A DNA stretch of 64,000 bases from Lichina pygmaea (GCA_963422465.1 OY730169.1:372001-436000), one strand, 5' to 3'. Positions 22,279-35,066 are shown, counted from the stretch's first letter. Numbers and translations: made by a program. The notes: generated from the sequence alone by a model not told the origin.

Positions 22279-25200
22279 TCACTGACTTTTTCTCTTCAAG
22301 ATCTGTTTGACCTCAAATTCCTGTTCTTCCTCTGGTTGGTAATGAAATGTTTCCTGCAAGGGTGTGCTCTGGTCAGCTAATTTGATCATTGAGATGTGAA
22401 AGTTTGGGTGTACCTGAGCATCTCTTGGTAGTTGCAGTCTGACGTTGACTGGTCCAGTTCTTTCTTCAACTGAAAATAGTCTGACCTTGACATAGTCCAG
22501 TTTCTTTGTTCTTGGTTTCTTGACTTTCCAATTTTTTGTGAGGAGGTAGACTTTATCCTCCTTCTTCAGCTGAGGTGCCATTTTCAATTTTTTGTCTATT
22601 TGGTGTTGCATCTTTTCTGAGGTCTCTTGAAGGTAATACCTCATCATCGTGTGTGTTTGTTGTAGGAGCTTGTCATGCTGGAGTGCTTTCTCCATGTTTG
22701 GTGAAGCTCTGCTTGGCATTCTGATATTTGCGTGTTGTCCAAAATTGGTAAAGAATAGTGATTCCTTTGTTGAGTCTGATCTGTGCTGGTTGATTGCCAG
22801 CTGTGCTACTGGTAATAACTGTACCCAATTGCTGTGGGTCTGGTTGATGTAATGCTGTAAGTAAGTCTCCAGGACTTGGTTTGCTTGCTCTATCTGGCTG
22901 TCAGTTTGTGGGTGATAGGCTGTAGACATTTTGGGTTTTGTTCCCATAGCTGCACTGATTGTTTTCCAGTAGTTGGATGTGAAGAGTTTGTCTCTGTCTG
23001 TAATAATCATGATTGGAACTCTGTGGTCTCTGACCAATCTGTCCAGTAAGAGATATCCCAACTGTTCTGCTGTGTGGGTTTCCTTGAATAGTACCACTAT
23101 TAGATATTTTGTGAATCTGTCCACTATCACCATAATCAAGTTGTAGGTGATTCCTGTGACTAGGTCTTTGGACTTGGGTGGCTTTGTGATGAAGTCCATT
23201 GACATGTCTTCCCACAGACCTCTTGGTATCATGTTTGGGTGTCCTTCTCCATATAGCTTGTGTCTTCTGTGTTTGTTTTTCTGGCACAGTAGACATTTGC
23301 TGATGTAGCTTGTGACATGTTGTCAGAGGTTGATAACATTGTTCCCTGCCTGTTGGATAAGGTCTGTAGTCTTGGAGATTCCTGGGTGACCATGTGCTGG
23401 ATTGTCATGGTAGTTCCTTATTAATTCCTCAGTGTCTTCTGCTGTGAGCTTGTTGATCTGTGGTCAAGGTACCAGGTTCCCTTGCTGGTCCTGCTATAAG
23501 ATTGTTCCTTGGTGTTCATCATCTTCCATGTGGTCTTTTTGTCAGCTTAGTACATCTGCTCTCCTGTTGTCTTGTCCGGGGGTGTACAAGATCTTAAACT
23601 TGTGTTGCCCTAGAAGTTCAGCTCATCTGACTTGCTGTCTGTTCAGCTTCTTGGTTGTTGTGAATATTGTCAGATTCTTGTGGTCTGTGAGAACGGTGAG
23701 TTCAGAACTACTTTCCGTGTACACTCTCCAGTGTTCAAGTGTGTTGACAACTGCCAGTAGCTCTTTGTTGTGGATATTATAGTTTTGTTCTGCTTGTGAC
23801 ATTTTGCGTGAGTAGTAGGCAACTGGGTGCCACTTGCTGTCTGCCTGTTGGCATAAACATGCTCCCACTGCCTGATCTGAAGTGTCTGTCTTGATTTGTG
23901 TCGGTTGGCCTGTCTTGAAGTTGAGGAGAACTGGTTCCTTGGCACAAGTGTCCTTGAGCTTTTGGAATACTTTTTGTTGTCTCTCTGTCCACTGGTACTC
24001 CACGTCCTTCTTTGTGAGTTCTGTCAGTGGTGTTGCTGTTTGTGAGTAGTTTTTGATGAACTGTCAGTTGAAGTTGGCAAATCCTAGGAAGACTTGTACT
24101 TCCTTAACTGATGTCAGTGTTAGCTATTGTTGAATCACTTTGATTTTCTCAGGGTCAATCTTGATCTCTTTGATTCCTATGATATATCTGAGGAATTCAA
24201 CTTCCAGTTTGTTGAACTCGCATTTCTTTGGGTTAAGCTTGAGCCCTGCCTCTTGTAGGCATTGTAGAACATCCTTCACATGTTTGGTATGTTCCTGTTG
24301 TGTGTTCAAGTAGATGAGAATGTTGTCCAAGTAGGCGATAGCTGTTTGGTCCAGGTATGCTCTGATGATGTTGTTGATAAATGCCTGACATATTGCTGGT
24401 GTGTTTGTGAGTCCAAATAGCATAACCAGATACTTGTAGTGTCTGTATCAGGTTCTGAAAGCTGTCTTCCATTCTTCTCCTTCTTTCATGCGTATCAGGT
24501 TGTATGCTCCTTTCAAGTCCAGCTTGGTAAAGATTGTAGCTTGGCTGATCCTGTCTCGCAATTTGTTCGCATTTGGCAGTGGATATCGATTCTTGATGGT
24601 AATGTTGTTGAGTTTCCTGTAATCCACACAAAGTCGAAGACTTCTGTCTTTCTTTGGTGCAAATAGTATCGGGTATCCTGCTGGCGATTGAGATTCTTGA
24701 ATGAAACCCTTTTTCAGGTTTTCCTCCAGGTACTCGCGAAGTACTTGGAGCTCTTTCTCTGATAACTGGTAAATTGGTCCAAATCCTGGCTCTGTCCCTG
24801 GTTGCAACTTGATCTCATGATCCCAAGGTTGGTGCTTAGGCAACACTGCTGTTGTTGTCTCTTCCTGAAAGAGGTTATCATACCCAGGTCAGTACTCTTC
24901 AGAGATCTCCAGAGAGTTAACAACTTCCTCTCTCTTCATCTCTGACTGTTTGGCCACCTGGTTCTGGGGTGTGCCTGTCAAGGCAGACTTCTTCTCTTGA
25001 GAGTTGTTCTTTCTGTCAGTGAGGTTCCACTGAAGACTCCTTCCCTTATCTGTCCACACCTTCTGCAGCTGGTAACAGGTCTGAGCTACATTGTTAGTGC
25101 AGTTCCTGAATGTGAGTACTCCTGTCCTCCAGTTAACAACTGGATTGTGCTTCTTTAGCCAAGGCATCCCCAAATAGATATCCTGAGTGGCCAACTCAAC

Positions 25201-25431
25201 AATATCAAGGTGGATCCTTTCAGCATGGTGTCCGGTAACTATTTCCATTGGCTGTGTCTTGTGGCAGACTAGCTCTGTCTGTCTATTTACTATCGTGAGC
25301 TGATAGGGCTGCTGCTTACGTCTTCTTCCAGTGCTGAGAGTGTTGTAAAGTTGTCTTGAAATGTAGTTTCCACTGGCTCCAGAGTCAACAAGTGTGTATG
25401 TCCGTACTGGCGTGTTGGTGTGTAGTGACAC
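22279..25431 (-). pseudogene. B2 pol region
   Basis: Protease about 25431-24889 (LVDSGASGNYISRQLY), RT about 24846-24124, RNase H about 24003-23530, integrase about 23296-22400, and chromodomain near 22300. The domain order and sequence match B1. It is broken in many places. The segment around 24480-24800 is identical to B1 and stands out from the decayed rest. Confidence 0.85.
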
Positions 25432-26167
25432 AGGCAGTCGCAGGTGCTTTGCGTTGCTAGGGGTTATGTTGTTGAGCTCCTGATGTCACCCCTTGACAAG
25501 GGAGTTCAGTCTTTTCCTGATCGAAGTGTTTTTCCACTGACTGGGCAATGGGTCCAGCCATTCCCATCAGTTCTGAGGAATCTGTTCATGAATTTGTCTT
25601 GCTGATACTTGTCACATCCAGGCTTAAGGCAGTACTACCAATTGTTGATGTAGCAGTTATGGTTGTTGCCTTGCTGTAGGAACATGAGGTGTTTGTGCCA
25701 ATCATGTGTGTGCCCAGGGAATGCAGTGTGTTGGCGTTTGTCCCAAAGATAGATCTCACACATATCCTTCTTGCAATTGACCCAATGCTTGTGGCAGGTG
25801 GCGCAGTAGGGTGAATGTCCTCTGTACCTTCGTAGTTGTTCGTGGTAGGTGCAGTAGTGCTTTGTGCAAAACCTCCACTGTAGTTTGCTGTGCTGTAGAT
25901 TTTGTGGGTCTATGCTGTAAGCATAGCTTCCTTGTGGTATTTCTTCTTTGATAGATGTGGGTTTGTCTCAGTCCCTATCAGAGGTGGTTAAGAGCTCCTG
26001 TCTCTTGTCCTGACCTGTCTGTTCTGGTAGGTCCTTGCCTCCTGATGTTGCCAGTTGGTGGGCTGCTTCCAATGTCTGATTGTAGTTGTCCTATTGTTCA
26101 AGAGATAGCTGAGCCTCTCCTGGTGAGTCCTCTGACTTGATGACATTCCAGTCTCTGTCGAGTGTAT

Positions 26168-26619
26168 TGTTAAAGGCCGGGCCGGGTTCACACAGGAACC
26201 AGTACAGTCTGTTGCTTCGTGGGGTGGATTCTAGACAGGGACTCGGTAGAGGAATAGACAGTTGGGGTAACTCTCCTGTGCTATTGTCTCTGTACGATGG
26301 GTTTGTATTGCTTGCATGTGTGTGCTTGCATGTGTGTGTGTTCAGCCTGGAGAGCTAATCCCTCCAGACTCTTTGGGGGTCTTTATACAGATGCCTCAAG
26401 GGGGGGGGTCTCCTCGAGGGGTATCATCCTTTTGCGTGGACAAGCTCCTTGCTTAGCTCCTGCTCGTCCACCGGACAAGCTCCTCGCTTAGCTCCTGCTC
26501 GTCCACCGGACAAGCTCCTCGCTTAGCATCTGCTTGTCCACCGGATCAGTCGGATGTTGTTCCACATGACTAACACTCCTCCCTTGCTTACCTGGGCTGT
26601 TCCGGCCTAGGCCTTAACA
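26168..26619 (-). repeat. 3' LTR of A2
   Basis: 452 bp, TGTTAAAGGC...GGCCTTAACA. It has three copies of the 35-bp unit (about 26438-26545) and a short GCTTGCATGTGTGT duplication near 26310-26340. Outside it, GGGATAG and a G/A-rich stretch on the minus strand fit a polypurine tract. Confidence 0.92.
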
Positions 26620-26761
26620 CTATCCCCTCCCTCCAAGGGTTCTGTCCCCAGATCCTTTTTGTTCCTGCTCCTCTTTTGCCATGAACCAAAGCCAGACAAC
26701 TTGAACTTGTTGTCGTGGTTTTCTCTCTTGTTGTATTGGCAAAATAGGCAAGGAATCGAAA

Positions 26762-27253
26762 ATCACATGCGGTGCTTGTTGTCGTGACCACGCCAAGTGT
26801 GTTGTGAGCTCTGCGTCATCTTTTTGTTGTCGGTGTATCAAGAAAGGTTGTTGCTGTGACCTTCATCTCCCGGAATCAGAATGGAAGAAGATGGAACTTG
26901 AGTGTGAGCAGCTCAAGGCTCAGCTGCGGGAGACTGATGACCAACTGTCAAAGCTGCTTCCCCGGCAGATCTACCTCTGCTGGCAGCTGGGTTGTCTCTC
27001 ACAGAAGGAGGCTGATGCCATCTGTCATGAGCTGTCGGCTATCAAGGATCAAGAGTCCCTTGATGCTCAGGAACAAGAGGCCCTCTGTGTTATCCGCAAA
27101 CAGGAGGTCTGTCAAGCTGCTGCTCCACCGTCCTTTGAGGATGTCTTCTCTTCGGAGACTTTGGCTTCTCTCAAGCTGTTGTCTCCGTCAGACCTGGTCA
27201 CTGCAGGTTTGCTTGGTGGTAATCCACCAGCTTCTGGTTTGTCGCAGGGCTGA
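26762..27253 (+). pseudogene. A2 antisense frame: Zn2Cys6 type plus coiled coil (fossil)
   Basis: Lies between the 3' LTR and the end of pol, opposite to gag-pol and overlapping its end tail-to-tail. From 26768 the cysteines follow CX2CX6CX8CX2CX6C (starting CGACCRDHAKC), the Zn2Cys6 spacing. A long charged Leu-rich segment follows (ESEWKKMELECEQLKAQL and on) and looks coiled-coil forming. The sequence is not close to the B-family frame, yet place, strand, metal cluster and coiled coil agree. Its start is not clear and the copy looks broken. A regulatory role is inference. Confidence 0.65.
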
Positions 27254-27294
27254 AGTTCTCGGTTGGTTCCCACAAATTTTCCTCTTCGTCAAAT

Positions 27295-30200
27295 CCTAAC
27301 CACTTCACCAGGTACTCAGTTTTCTGTCTGTTTCTTCGACTATCCAGGATCCTTTCAACATCGTACTCTTCTTCATCATCCTCGAAGTTCCATTCTGTTT
27401 CGACCTCTGCGTCACTGGATGCTGGTTCAAGCAGTGAGATGTGGAATACTTGGTGTATACTTGCTTTTCGTGGCAGTCTCAGTCAATAGTTGACCTTCCC
27501 AGTGCGCTTCTTGATTTCGAATAGTCTGATTCATACATGGTCCAGCTTTTTGCTCGGTCGCTTCGAGCACAGGTTTTTTGTTGATAGGTAGACTTTATCC
27601 CCCCTTTCCAGGGTTGGTCCCTTCAACCTTTTGTCATGTAACTGGCGGGCAGTGGTGTTCTGGGCACGGTCGATCGTTGTTTTCATTATCTTGTGCATAG
27701 CAGCGAGCTTGCTAACATCAACAATGTTGCCTCCTGCTGTTGCCTGCCATCAGGGGTTTCTTCCATAGTTCGCAAAGAACAGTGTTGTCCCTGTCACACT
27801 GTGTTGCTGGTTGTTGTACACAAACTGGACTATTGGTAGCAGTTCCACCCAGTTGTCCTGCTGGTGGTTGACGTAGTGTTGTAGATACTGCTCCATTGTC
27901 TGGTTTGTGCACTCAGTTTGTCTGTCGGTTTGTGGGTGGTAGGCTGTTGACATCCTTGTATCAATGCCAAGTTGCCTTGTCCATGTGTTCCAGAATTTCA
28001 AGGTGAAGAGTTTGTCTTGATCTGAGATGATTGTCTTTGGTAGCCCTTAGTGGCTTACCAGCTCTCTGAGTAGAACACTTGCAAGTTTGTTCGCAGTTCC
28101 TGACTCTTTCCACAGGACCAGGTGGGCGTATTTGGTGAGTTTGTCAACAACCACCAGAATACTATCGTATACCACCTTTGTTGCTGGGTCTGTTGACTTT
28201 GGCAACTTGACCACAAAATCCATTGTGATAGTTTCCCATGGTGCCTCGGGTAGGTCCATCTGCTGTGCCTGCCCGTAGGGCTTATGCCTTGATGGTTTGT
28301 TCTTCGCGCACTGTTCGCAGTTGCGGATGAACTCTGTCACCTTGCGCTTCATTCTGTCAAAGTGGTAGTTCCTTTGGATTTTCTCCAAGGTTTTATCTCA
28401 CCCGGGGTGTCCATGCAAAGGCCTGTCATGGTGCCTCCAGATCACCTCCTCTTGTGCTCTTCCTGGCACAGTTTCCTTTTTGTTTGCTGTCTTGTGGCCA
28501 AGGGTAAGGAGTGGACTCTTTGTTTCTGTTGTTGCCAGTTGGGGTTGGGTGTAGACCAGGGTTTGTCCTTTTGTCACTAGGATTGGGTGTTCCTCTGTTG
28601 TTTTCTCATCCATCAGGTCTGGTCGCCTGCTGAGGGTGTCTGCTCAAGCATTTTCAGTGCTCTTCCAGTAGAGGATTTGGAAGTTGTATGATGCTAACAA
28701 CTCTGCCCATCAAACTTGTCGTCAGTTTAGCTTCTTTGTTGTTGTGAAGTAAGCTAGGTTTTTGTGGTCTGAGTACATGTCTATCGTGTATTTTGCCCCC
28801 TCCAAGTAAGGCCTCCATTCTTGGAATACGTTGATGATTGCTAACAACTCTTTGTTGTGAACATCATACCTCAGTTCTGGGCCAGAGAACTTTCTTGATC
28901 AGTACACGACAGGGTGTAAGTGGTTGTCGGTGTCTGGTTGACACAAGCAGGATCCCAATGCTTGGTCTGAGACATCAGTCTCCAGAATGATCCTCTTCTC
29001 AGGATTGAATGATGCCAAAATAGGTGTGGAGATGAATTTATCCTTCAACTCCTGGAAGGCCACTTGTTGGCTCTCCCCCCACCTGAAAGATTTGTTCTTT
29101 CTGGTTAACTCTGTCAAGGCTGCTGCTGTTCTTGAGTAGTCCTTGATGAATCGTCAGTAGAAGTTTGCAAACCCTAGGAAGAATTGTACTTCTTTGAGGT
29201 TTTTGGGTGTTGGCCAGTCTCGTACTGCCATAGTCTTTGTGTTGTCTATTCAGATTCCTTCTGTTGTCAGGATCAACCCCAAATATTCTACTTCTTTCAT
29301 GTGGAAAACACTTTTATCAAGGCGTAACCTTATTCCTGCTCTCTGGAGTGTATGTAGGTTCTTCTTGACATGCTGTTTGTACTCCTCCAAGGTTCCATTG
29401 GTGTATACCAAGATGTCGTCAATATAAGCAGTGACAAATATGTTCAGGTATTATCGGAGGACAGTGTTAATAAGTGATTGGAACATCGCCAGTGCATTTG
29501 TAAGGCTGAATAGCATCATGGTATACTTGTAGTGCCTGTACCTCGTACGAAAGGCTGTCTTCCATTCTTCGCCGTCTTTCATCCTAACCAGGTTGAAAGT
29601 GCCTTGAATGTCAAACTTGGTAAACTATTTGGCTCCTTGGATCCAGTCTTGGATTTCTGATATCAATGGCAGCGGGTAGCGGTTTTTCACTGTAATCACA
29701 TTTAGCCACTGATAATCAACACACAGTTGAAGTTTGCCATCTTTCTTAGGCACAAACAGTATCAGGTATCCAGCCGGTGATGTTGAAGGTCTTATGAACT
29801 CTTTCACTAGGTTCTTGTCCAGGTAGTCTCTCAGGGCCTCAAGCTCTTTTGCTGACAGAGCGTAGATAGGGCTGTGTGTGGGTTTTTTTCTGTCTTCCAG
29901 CAGAATCTTGTGGTCCCACTCCTGATGTTCCGGTAGTGTCGTGATCACTGTTTCTTCGAACATCTCCTGGTATTCTTTATACTCACTTGGCAACTGCGGT
30001 GCCTGAGTCTCGCCCACGGCGTCTTGCGTAGTGCAAAGTTGTTGTGTTTGGGGTTTCATCCAGGCCACACAGGCCTCCCCGCGCTGGTGGTATTTCTTCC
30101 ACTGTGTCAGTGAGATTTCTTTAATCATCACCCCTGGTTCTGACGTGACCAGTGTCTCATCCGGAAAGACTAGTTGCCTTCTTTTCCAGTCAATCCTTGG

Positions 30201-30680
30201 GTTTTGTTTTTCCAACCACGGAAGTCCCAATATAACTTTGTGTGGTATCCGGACCAAGTCGAATTCTTCTGTTCTGATTGTTGTGCCATGGACACTCAGT
30301 CTCAGGCTCTTGGTCTCCTTCGTCACTTGTCCCTCGTCTTTGGAGAGTGGTGTTCTGTCCACTACCATCAGCTGGTAGGGGTCTTTCTTGCCTTGGACTG
30401 GAACCTTGTTTCTTCTGGCAAAGCTTTCTGACATGAAGTTGCCAGTCGCACCAGAGTCAATCATGGCCTTAGCCAACCACCCATTGACTCTGATCTTGAT
30501 GCGAAAGTGCAGGCTGCAGGCTGTTGCGTCAAGACTCAGCTTGACTCCTTCCTCCCGGGGTGTTGTCTTGCCTGCTCTTCCGACCCTGGTTTTGAAGAGC
30601 GCTGCTAGTTTTTTGAGCTGCCTAGGCCCTGGGCCTGACACTCTACCACGTGTTGTTTGCATCGTGTGGTGGTGCATCAT
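27295..30680 (-). pseudogene. A2 pol region
   Basis: Protease about 30600-30100 (MIDSGATGNFMSESFARR), RT about 29950-29200 (LCVDYQWLN), RNase H about 29117-28620, integrase about 28613-27750 (CEQCAKNKPSRHK, MDFVVKLPKS, STAYHPQTDRQTE), and chromodomain-like end about 27500-27295. It has the same layout as A1. It is broken in several places. Confidence 0.87.
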
Positions 30681-30991
30681 TCCCTCAGGTCTTGGTTGCA
30701 GTCATCAGCAATATCTCTGACCTGTATGATGCTGAGAGTATTGTTGACCCATCGTGACACTTGCGTCTCCCCTATTTCTGATAGGGTTGTGTCCTGTCGT
30801 CGAAGGACAGGTTTGTCGGGGACTGGTGGTGGCTGGGTTTCCTTGTCGTCAACCTGTTCCTCCATGTAGTCAGTTGTGTCAAACTCGGAGATCAAGTCTT
30901 CCTTCCAGTGGATCTTGTTGACCCTCCTTCAGACCTTGTCAAGGTGGTCCAAGGTTTCTTGGAGCATGTTCTTGAGTTTTTCAGCGTGTTG

Positions 30992-31974
30992 TCAGAGGTC
31001 GTCCTCCTCTCTGAGGAGTGCCGCCTCAGGGTGATTATGGGGCAGTGTGCCTTGGGGGGCCCTCTGGGGCTCCTCCATCTCCCTGCCTTTCCAGGCGCTT
31101 GTGGTGTTCAACTGCTTCCCTTTGCCCTCCTTGTTCTTCTTCTTGCTCCTGCAGTTCACCGCAAGGTGGCCCACTTTCTGACAGTTGTAACACTTCCATG
31201 TCTCCTTCTTTCGTGGTTCCGCTACATTGATTTCCATGGGTACCAAGCCGTAGTTATCTTTGGCAGGTGTTGGCTTTTTCTTCACCCATGGTTTTGTCTG
31301 CTTGCCTCGCTTCTCAAGCTCTCTCTCTCGAACTGTCAGTCGTCGATGCGAGCTGCAGTCTCGATTATTTCGTAGAGCTCAGTTGGTCAGTCTCCTCGTG
31401 CGATGTCATCCTTGACTTGTTCCTTGAGGCCTTGGTAGAATAGTGCTGTTAGTGCACTGTCCCCCCACTGGGTCCTCACTGCTAGTTGTTGGAACTTCAC
31501 TGCGAATTCTGATGCTGATCCAGTTTGCCGCAGTGCTTGGAGCTTTTGTTCCGTATCTCTTTCCTTGTCAAGGATCCCAAACATCTTTCTCATGGCTGTC
31601 TTAAAGGTTTTCAAGCTTCCCATGACCTGTCAGGTATTGTCTTCTTGCTCCTTGGGGTCTGCCTGATTGTCTAGGTAATCTCTTAAGTAGACGTTGAACC
31701 AAGTGAAGGCTGGTCCTTCCAGGTAGGAGGCTGCAAATAGCACCTTCTCCTGGTCTGTCAGGAACTGGGCTGTGTTGAACCCATAGTAGAGCTCCAGTTG
31801 TGAGAAGAACAACTCCAGTCCTCCCCTGGATCCATTGTACCTCTTTGGGGCACCTACCTTCAAGGGCTTCGGGGGTAGGTTAACAATAGGTGCCGCCTGG
31901 ATAGCCTGGGTCTGAGCTGACTGAACAGCCTGGGCTTGGGCTGCCTGAGAAGGGGTAGGGCTTTGTGGATCCAC
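30992..31974 (-). pseudogene. A2 gag region
   Basis: Starts MDPQSPTPSQAAQAQ just inside the 5' LTR. A capsid-like region (RYNGSRGGLELFFSQLELYY) is followed by CYNCQKVGHLAVNC (CX2CX4HX4C). The reading changes frame along the way. Confidence 0.85.
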
Positions 31975-32015
31975 TATCGTATCAAGTCAGTGTTGTGTAC
32001 GTTAGAGGCTGAAAC

Positions 32016-32502
32016 TGTTAAAGGCCGGGCTGGGTTCACACAGAAACCAGTACAGTCTGTTGCTTTGTGGGGTGGATTCTAGACAGGGACTCAGTAGAGG
32101 AATAGACAGGTGGGGTAACTCTCCTGTGCTATTGTCTCTGTACGATGGGTTTGTATTGCTTGCATGTGTGTGCTTGCATGTGTGTGTGTTCAGCCTGGAG
32201 AGCTAATCCCTCCAGGCTCTTTGGGAGTCTTTATACAGATGCCTCAAGGGGGGGGGTCTCCTCAAGAGGTATCATCCTTTTGCGTGGACGAGCTCCTCGC
32301 TTAGCTCCTGCTTGTCCACCGGACGAGCTCCTCGCTTAGCTCCTGCTCGTCCACCGGACAAGCTCCTCGCTTAGCTCCTGCTCGTCCACCGGACAAGCTC
32401 CTCGCTTAGCATCTGCTTGTCCACTGGATCGGTCGGATGTTGTTCCACATGACTAACACTCCTCCCTCGCTTACCTGGGCTGTTCCGGCCTAGGCCTTAA
32501 CA
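32016..32502 (-). repeat. 5' LTR of A2
   Basis: 487 bp, the same ends as its partner but four copies of the 35-bp unit (about 32284-32420). This accounts exactly for the 35-bp length difference between the two LTRs. Confidence 0.92.
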
Positions 32503-32517
32503 TGTATTAAGTTGCTG

Positions 32518-33345
32518 TCAGTGCACCTTGTTCTTTGAACAATAGTCTTTCGCCATGTGGCCTAGCTTGCCACAGGTATAGCACTTCAGTGCTTTCCCCT
32601 TGTTGTTGTTCCTTCCCTTTGTGAACCTTCCCTTGTGGTGGACTGCATCCAGTTCCATGGGTGCATAGCCATATAGGTTATGTGGCAGTGCCTTGTTAGG
32701 CAGCTTGTAGTGGTTGCTCACATGCCATGTGGGGTGGCTGTATCCTCTGTCATGGTGTTTCTCCATCACTCGCTTGAATAGTTTGTTATCAATGTTGATT
32801 GCTTGTGTGATGAGCTTGTCCAGTGTGTTGACCACTCATCCATCAAAGGTGATTTCATCCTTCATGTTTTCCTTGAGTCCACATCAGTACATAACCATCA
32901 GGGCATTGTTGTCCCAGTCAGTCAGTACTGAGTATTGCTTGAACTGTGTGGTGTACTCTGTGGTGGAGTGTTGTTGTTTGATGTGCTGGATCATTCGTAT
33001 AGCCACTTTGTCTTTGTTAGATAGTCCAAGGATCCTTTTGATCTTGTCCTTGAATTGTGTCTATTTTGTCATCTATTCCAACATACCATCGTGGTCTCTG
33101 TTTCCTGAGAGATGTTTGTTGACGTAGGGCTTGATCCATTGATAAGCATTGCCTCTCATGTAAGTGGTTGCGAAGAGGGGCCACTTCTCCTTAGGCAGCT
33201 TCATCTCTGGTTGGAATTGAAAGTAGACTTGGAGTTGCATAAGCCAGTCGTCAACCTTGTTTCTTTCACTGTAGAACAGTTCTGGCTTGGCGACACTAAT
33301 CTTTCCATCTGGGAAGTTGGGGTTGGTTGCTCCTGAGGTACTCAT
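32518..33345 (-). pseudogene. B2 gag region
   Basis: Starts MSTSGATNPNFPDGK at 33345. The capsid-like part is followed by the CCHC knuckle CYTCGKLGHMAKDYC near 32540-32580. The region is cut off on its 3' side by A2 at 32503-32507. The His/Cys-rich part resumes beyond A2 at about 25960-25520. Confidence 0.82.
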
Positions 33346-33942
33346 CCTTGAGGGTCTTCAAAGTGTTGTGGTCTGTACTGTGCTGTCCTAACCAAGTATA
33401 GGATTAAGGGTGAGATGTGGAAGGCAGGTTGGTTCTCGCAGGAGAGGAGTGTCAAGAAGTGCGAAGGGGTTTGGTGGAATGTGGTGGTGGTGACACCTGA
33501 TCAATAGCTTCATACAAAAGGATTGTATTAAAGTAGATCTAGTTGTCTGGATCACAACATGAGTTGAAGACGATTGTTCTATAGGGGAACTATCATCAGA
33601 CTATATAGTGCTGGCCTGTCAAGACAATCAAGATTATCTTGACAGTCTTGACGTTGAGACAGGTGAGATTGTCTTGACAGTCCCACCATGTTATGCACCC
33701 TGCGTCAAGACTGGTGAGATTGTCTTGATGCTTCATGCATCCTGCGTCAAGACTGGTGAGATTGTCTTGATACTTCATGCATCCTGTGTCAAGACTGGTG
33801 AGATTGTCTTGATACTTCATGCATCCTGCGTCAAGACTCCTGTGTGTCTCGACAGTCACGTGACCCCTTGTTGGTTGGTCACTTGACTTCCATAGTGTTC
33901 TCTTGCCTGGCCCGTGGCCTGATTGCCTATAAATAAGTGGCT

Positions 33943-35066
33943 GGCCTGCGAAGACTCAAACCTCCACGCGGTGCAGGCTGGGAACCTCGGGGCAGCGATG
34001 GCAGGCAGTCTCCCAAGCTGCTTGTAGTCGCTGCACCGAGAGCTAATTGAGTCACCGGTCGAGCTGCTGGTGCTCGTGGAGTGACGGGCCACCGGAGGTG
34101 TCGTGCAGGCACCCTGGACACCCCCGTGAAGTGACATCAGCAGAACAGAGGACTTCGACCAAACTGGTTATGAAAACCACCCAACAGATGTCTACTGTGT
34201 ACACTACAGCCCAAAGCCAGCCTTGCAACTGGTGGATGTGAAGTCTAGACACCTGACAGGGCACCTCTGGAGTAGACAAGAGGAGTTCCTATCGCACACC
34301 CCTCTTCTGGCAGAGTCTCCAGCAGCTGATGCATCAAGGATCTTGTTCTAGGAGGGGAGCGATGTCTGTACCACGGTGTTGTTAATCGAACGGGGACTAC
34401 GTGTTAAAGAAGGTGAGCAGGTGGCATGAAGGGTTTCCACCACTCCAGTACCTAAGGGCTGTGTGATAGTCAAAGTGCTGGCTTGATGGTTTTGCCTAAG
34501 GTCTTGCCACGGATTCTCTTTGGGCCACCTACGGACCGGGGCTAGGGCACTGGAGGTTCTCCAGTGGGCCACCACATACATCCGGGGTCCCACAGGCGAC
34601 AGCGGGCAGACGGAGACTTCTCCCTACTTGGTTAGTGGGCTGGAAAGGCGGTCCTGCAGGTGCTGGCATGGCCTGCAGGGTCCGTAGAGTCTGCGAGGCA
34701 TGGTCGGCCTCTGTACGAGAGATCTACAGAGATAACATGAAACAGCGAGAGCTGCGGGGCGTGGCATATAATGGCAGTGACAGCAGTAGGGTCTGGGCCT
34801 ACTACAAGACTGTCTATATGGCCTGAGAGGACAGAAGCGCATGCCGGTCCGTACAGAGTGCAGGCTCAGGCTGCAAATGACAGACTCAAGAAGCAAACTG
34901 CAGTTGGAGCGTGGGCTCCGGGCTGGCAACCCGGCGCTCTGAAGCAGGACCTAGGGGTGAGCGTACACGGCGGAGCGCAAAAGACCTCAGGACTGTGGGG
35001 AAGCGTGGCAGAGACCCTGCACAGGATGTCGACTCTGCGCTATGCCTCGGCATAGCTCAACTGTGG
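33943..35066 (+). other. Non-LINE half of L4, origin unknown
   Basis: About 1.1 kb without similarity to the LINEs in this window. At 34351-34364 a purine-rich run AGGAGGGGAGCGA is followed by TGTCTGTACC, which could be a polypurine tract and the start of an LTR of a fourth gypsy family. If so, the passenger was retroelement RNA. A short frame near 34690-34826 (VCEAWSASVREIYRDNMK) is not recognised. Confidence 0.5.

Larger units (their letters stand above)
26168..32502 (-). mobile_element. Ty3/gypsy family A, copy A2 (fossil, complete ends)
   Basis: A 6,335-bp element inserted in B2 with target duplication TGTAT (26163-26167 and 32503-32507). The empty site is visible in B1 at 11965-11990. 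On the minus strand: 5' LTR, gag, protease, RT, RNase H, integrase, chromodomain-like end, then an antisense frame on the plus strand, a polypurine tract and 3' LTR. It is broken in several places. The LTRs differ by a few percent by eye, so it is fairly young and younger than its host B2. Confidence 0.95.

Noticed and set aside
34380-34400. Another B-box-like word (GTTCGATTA on the minus strand) in the L4 passenger
   Set aside because: The last conserved C is absent and no T-arm forms.
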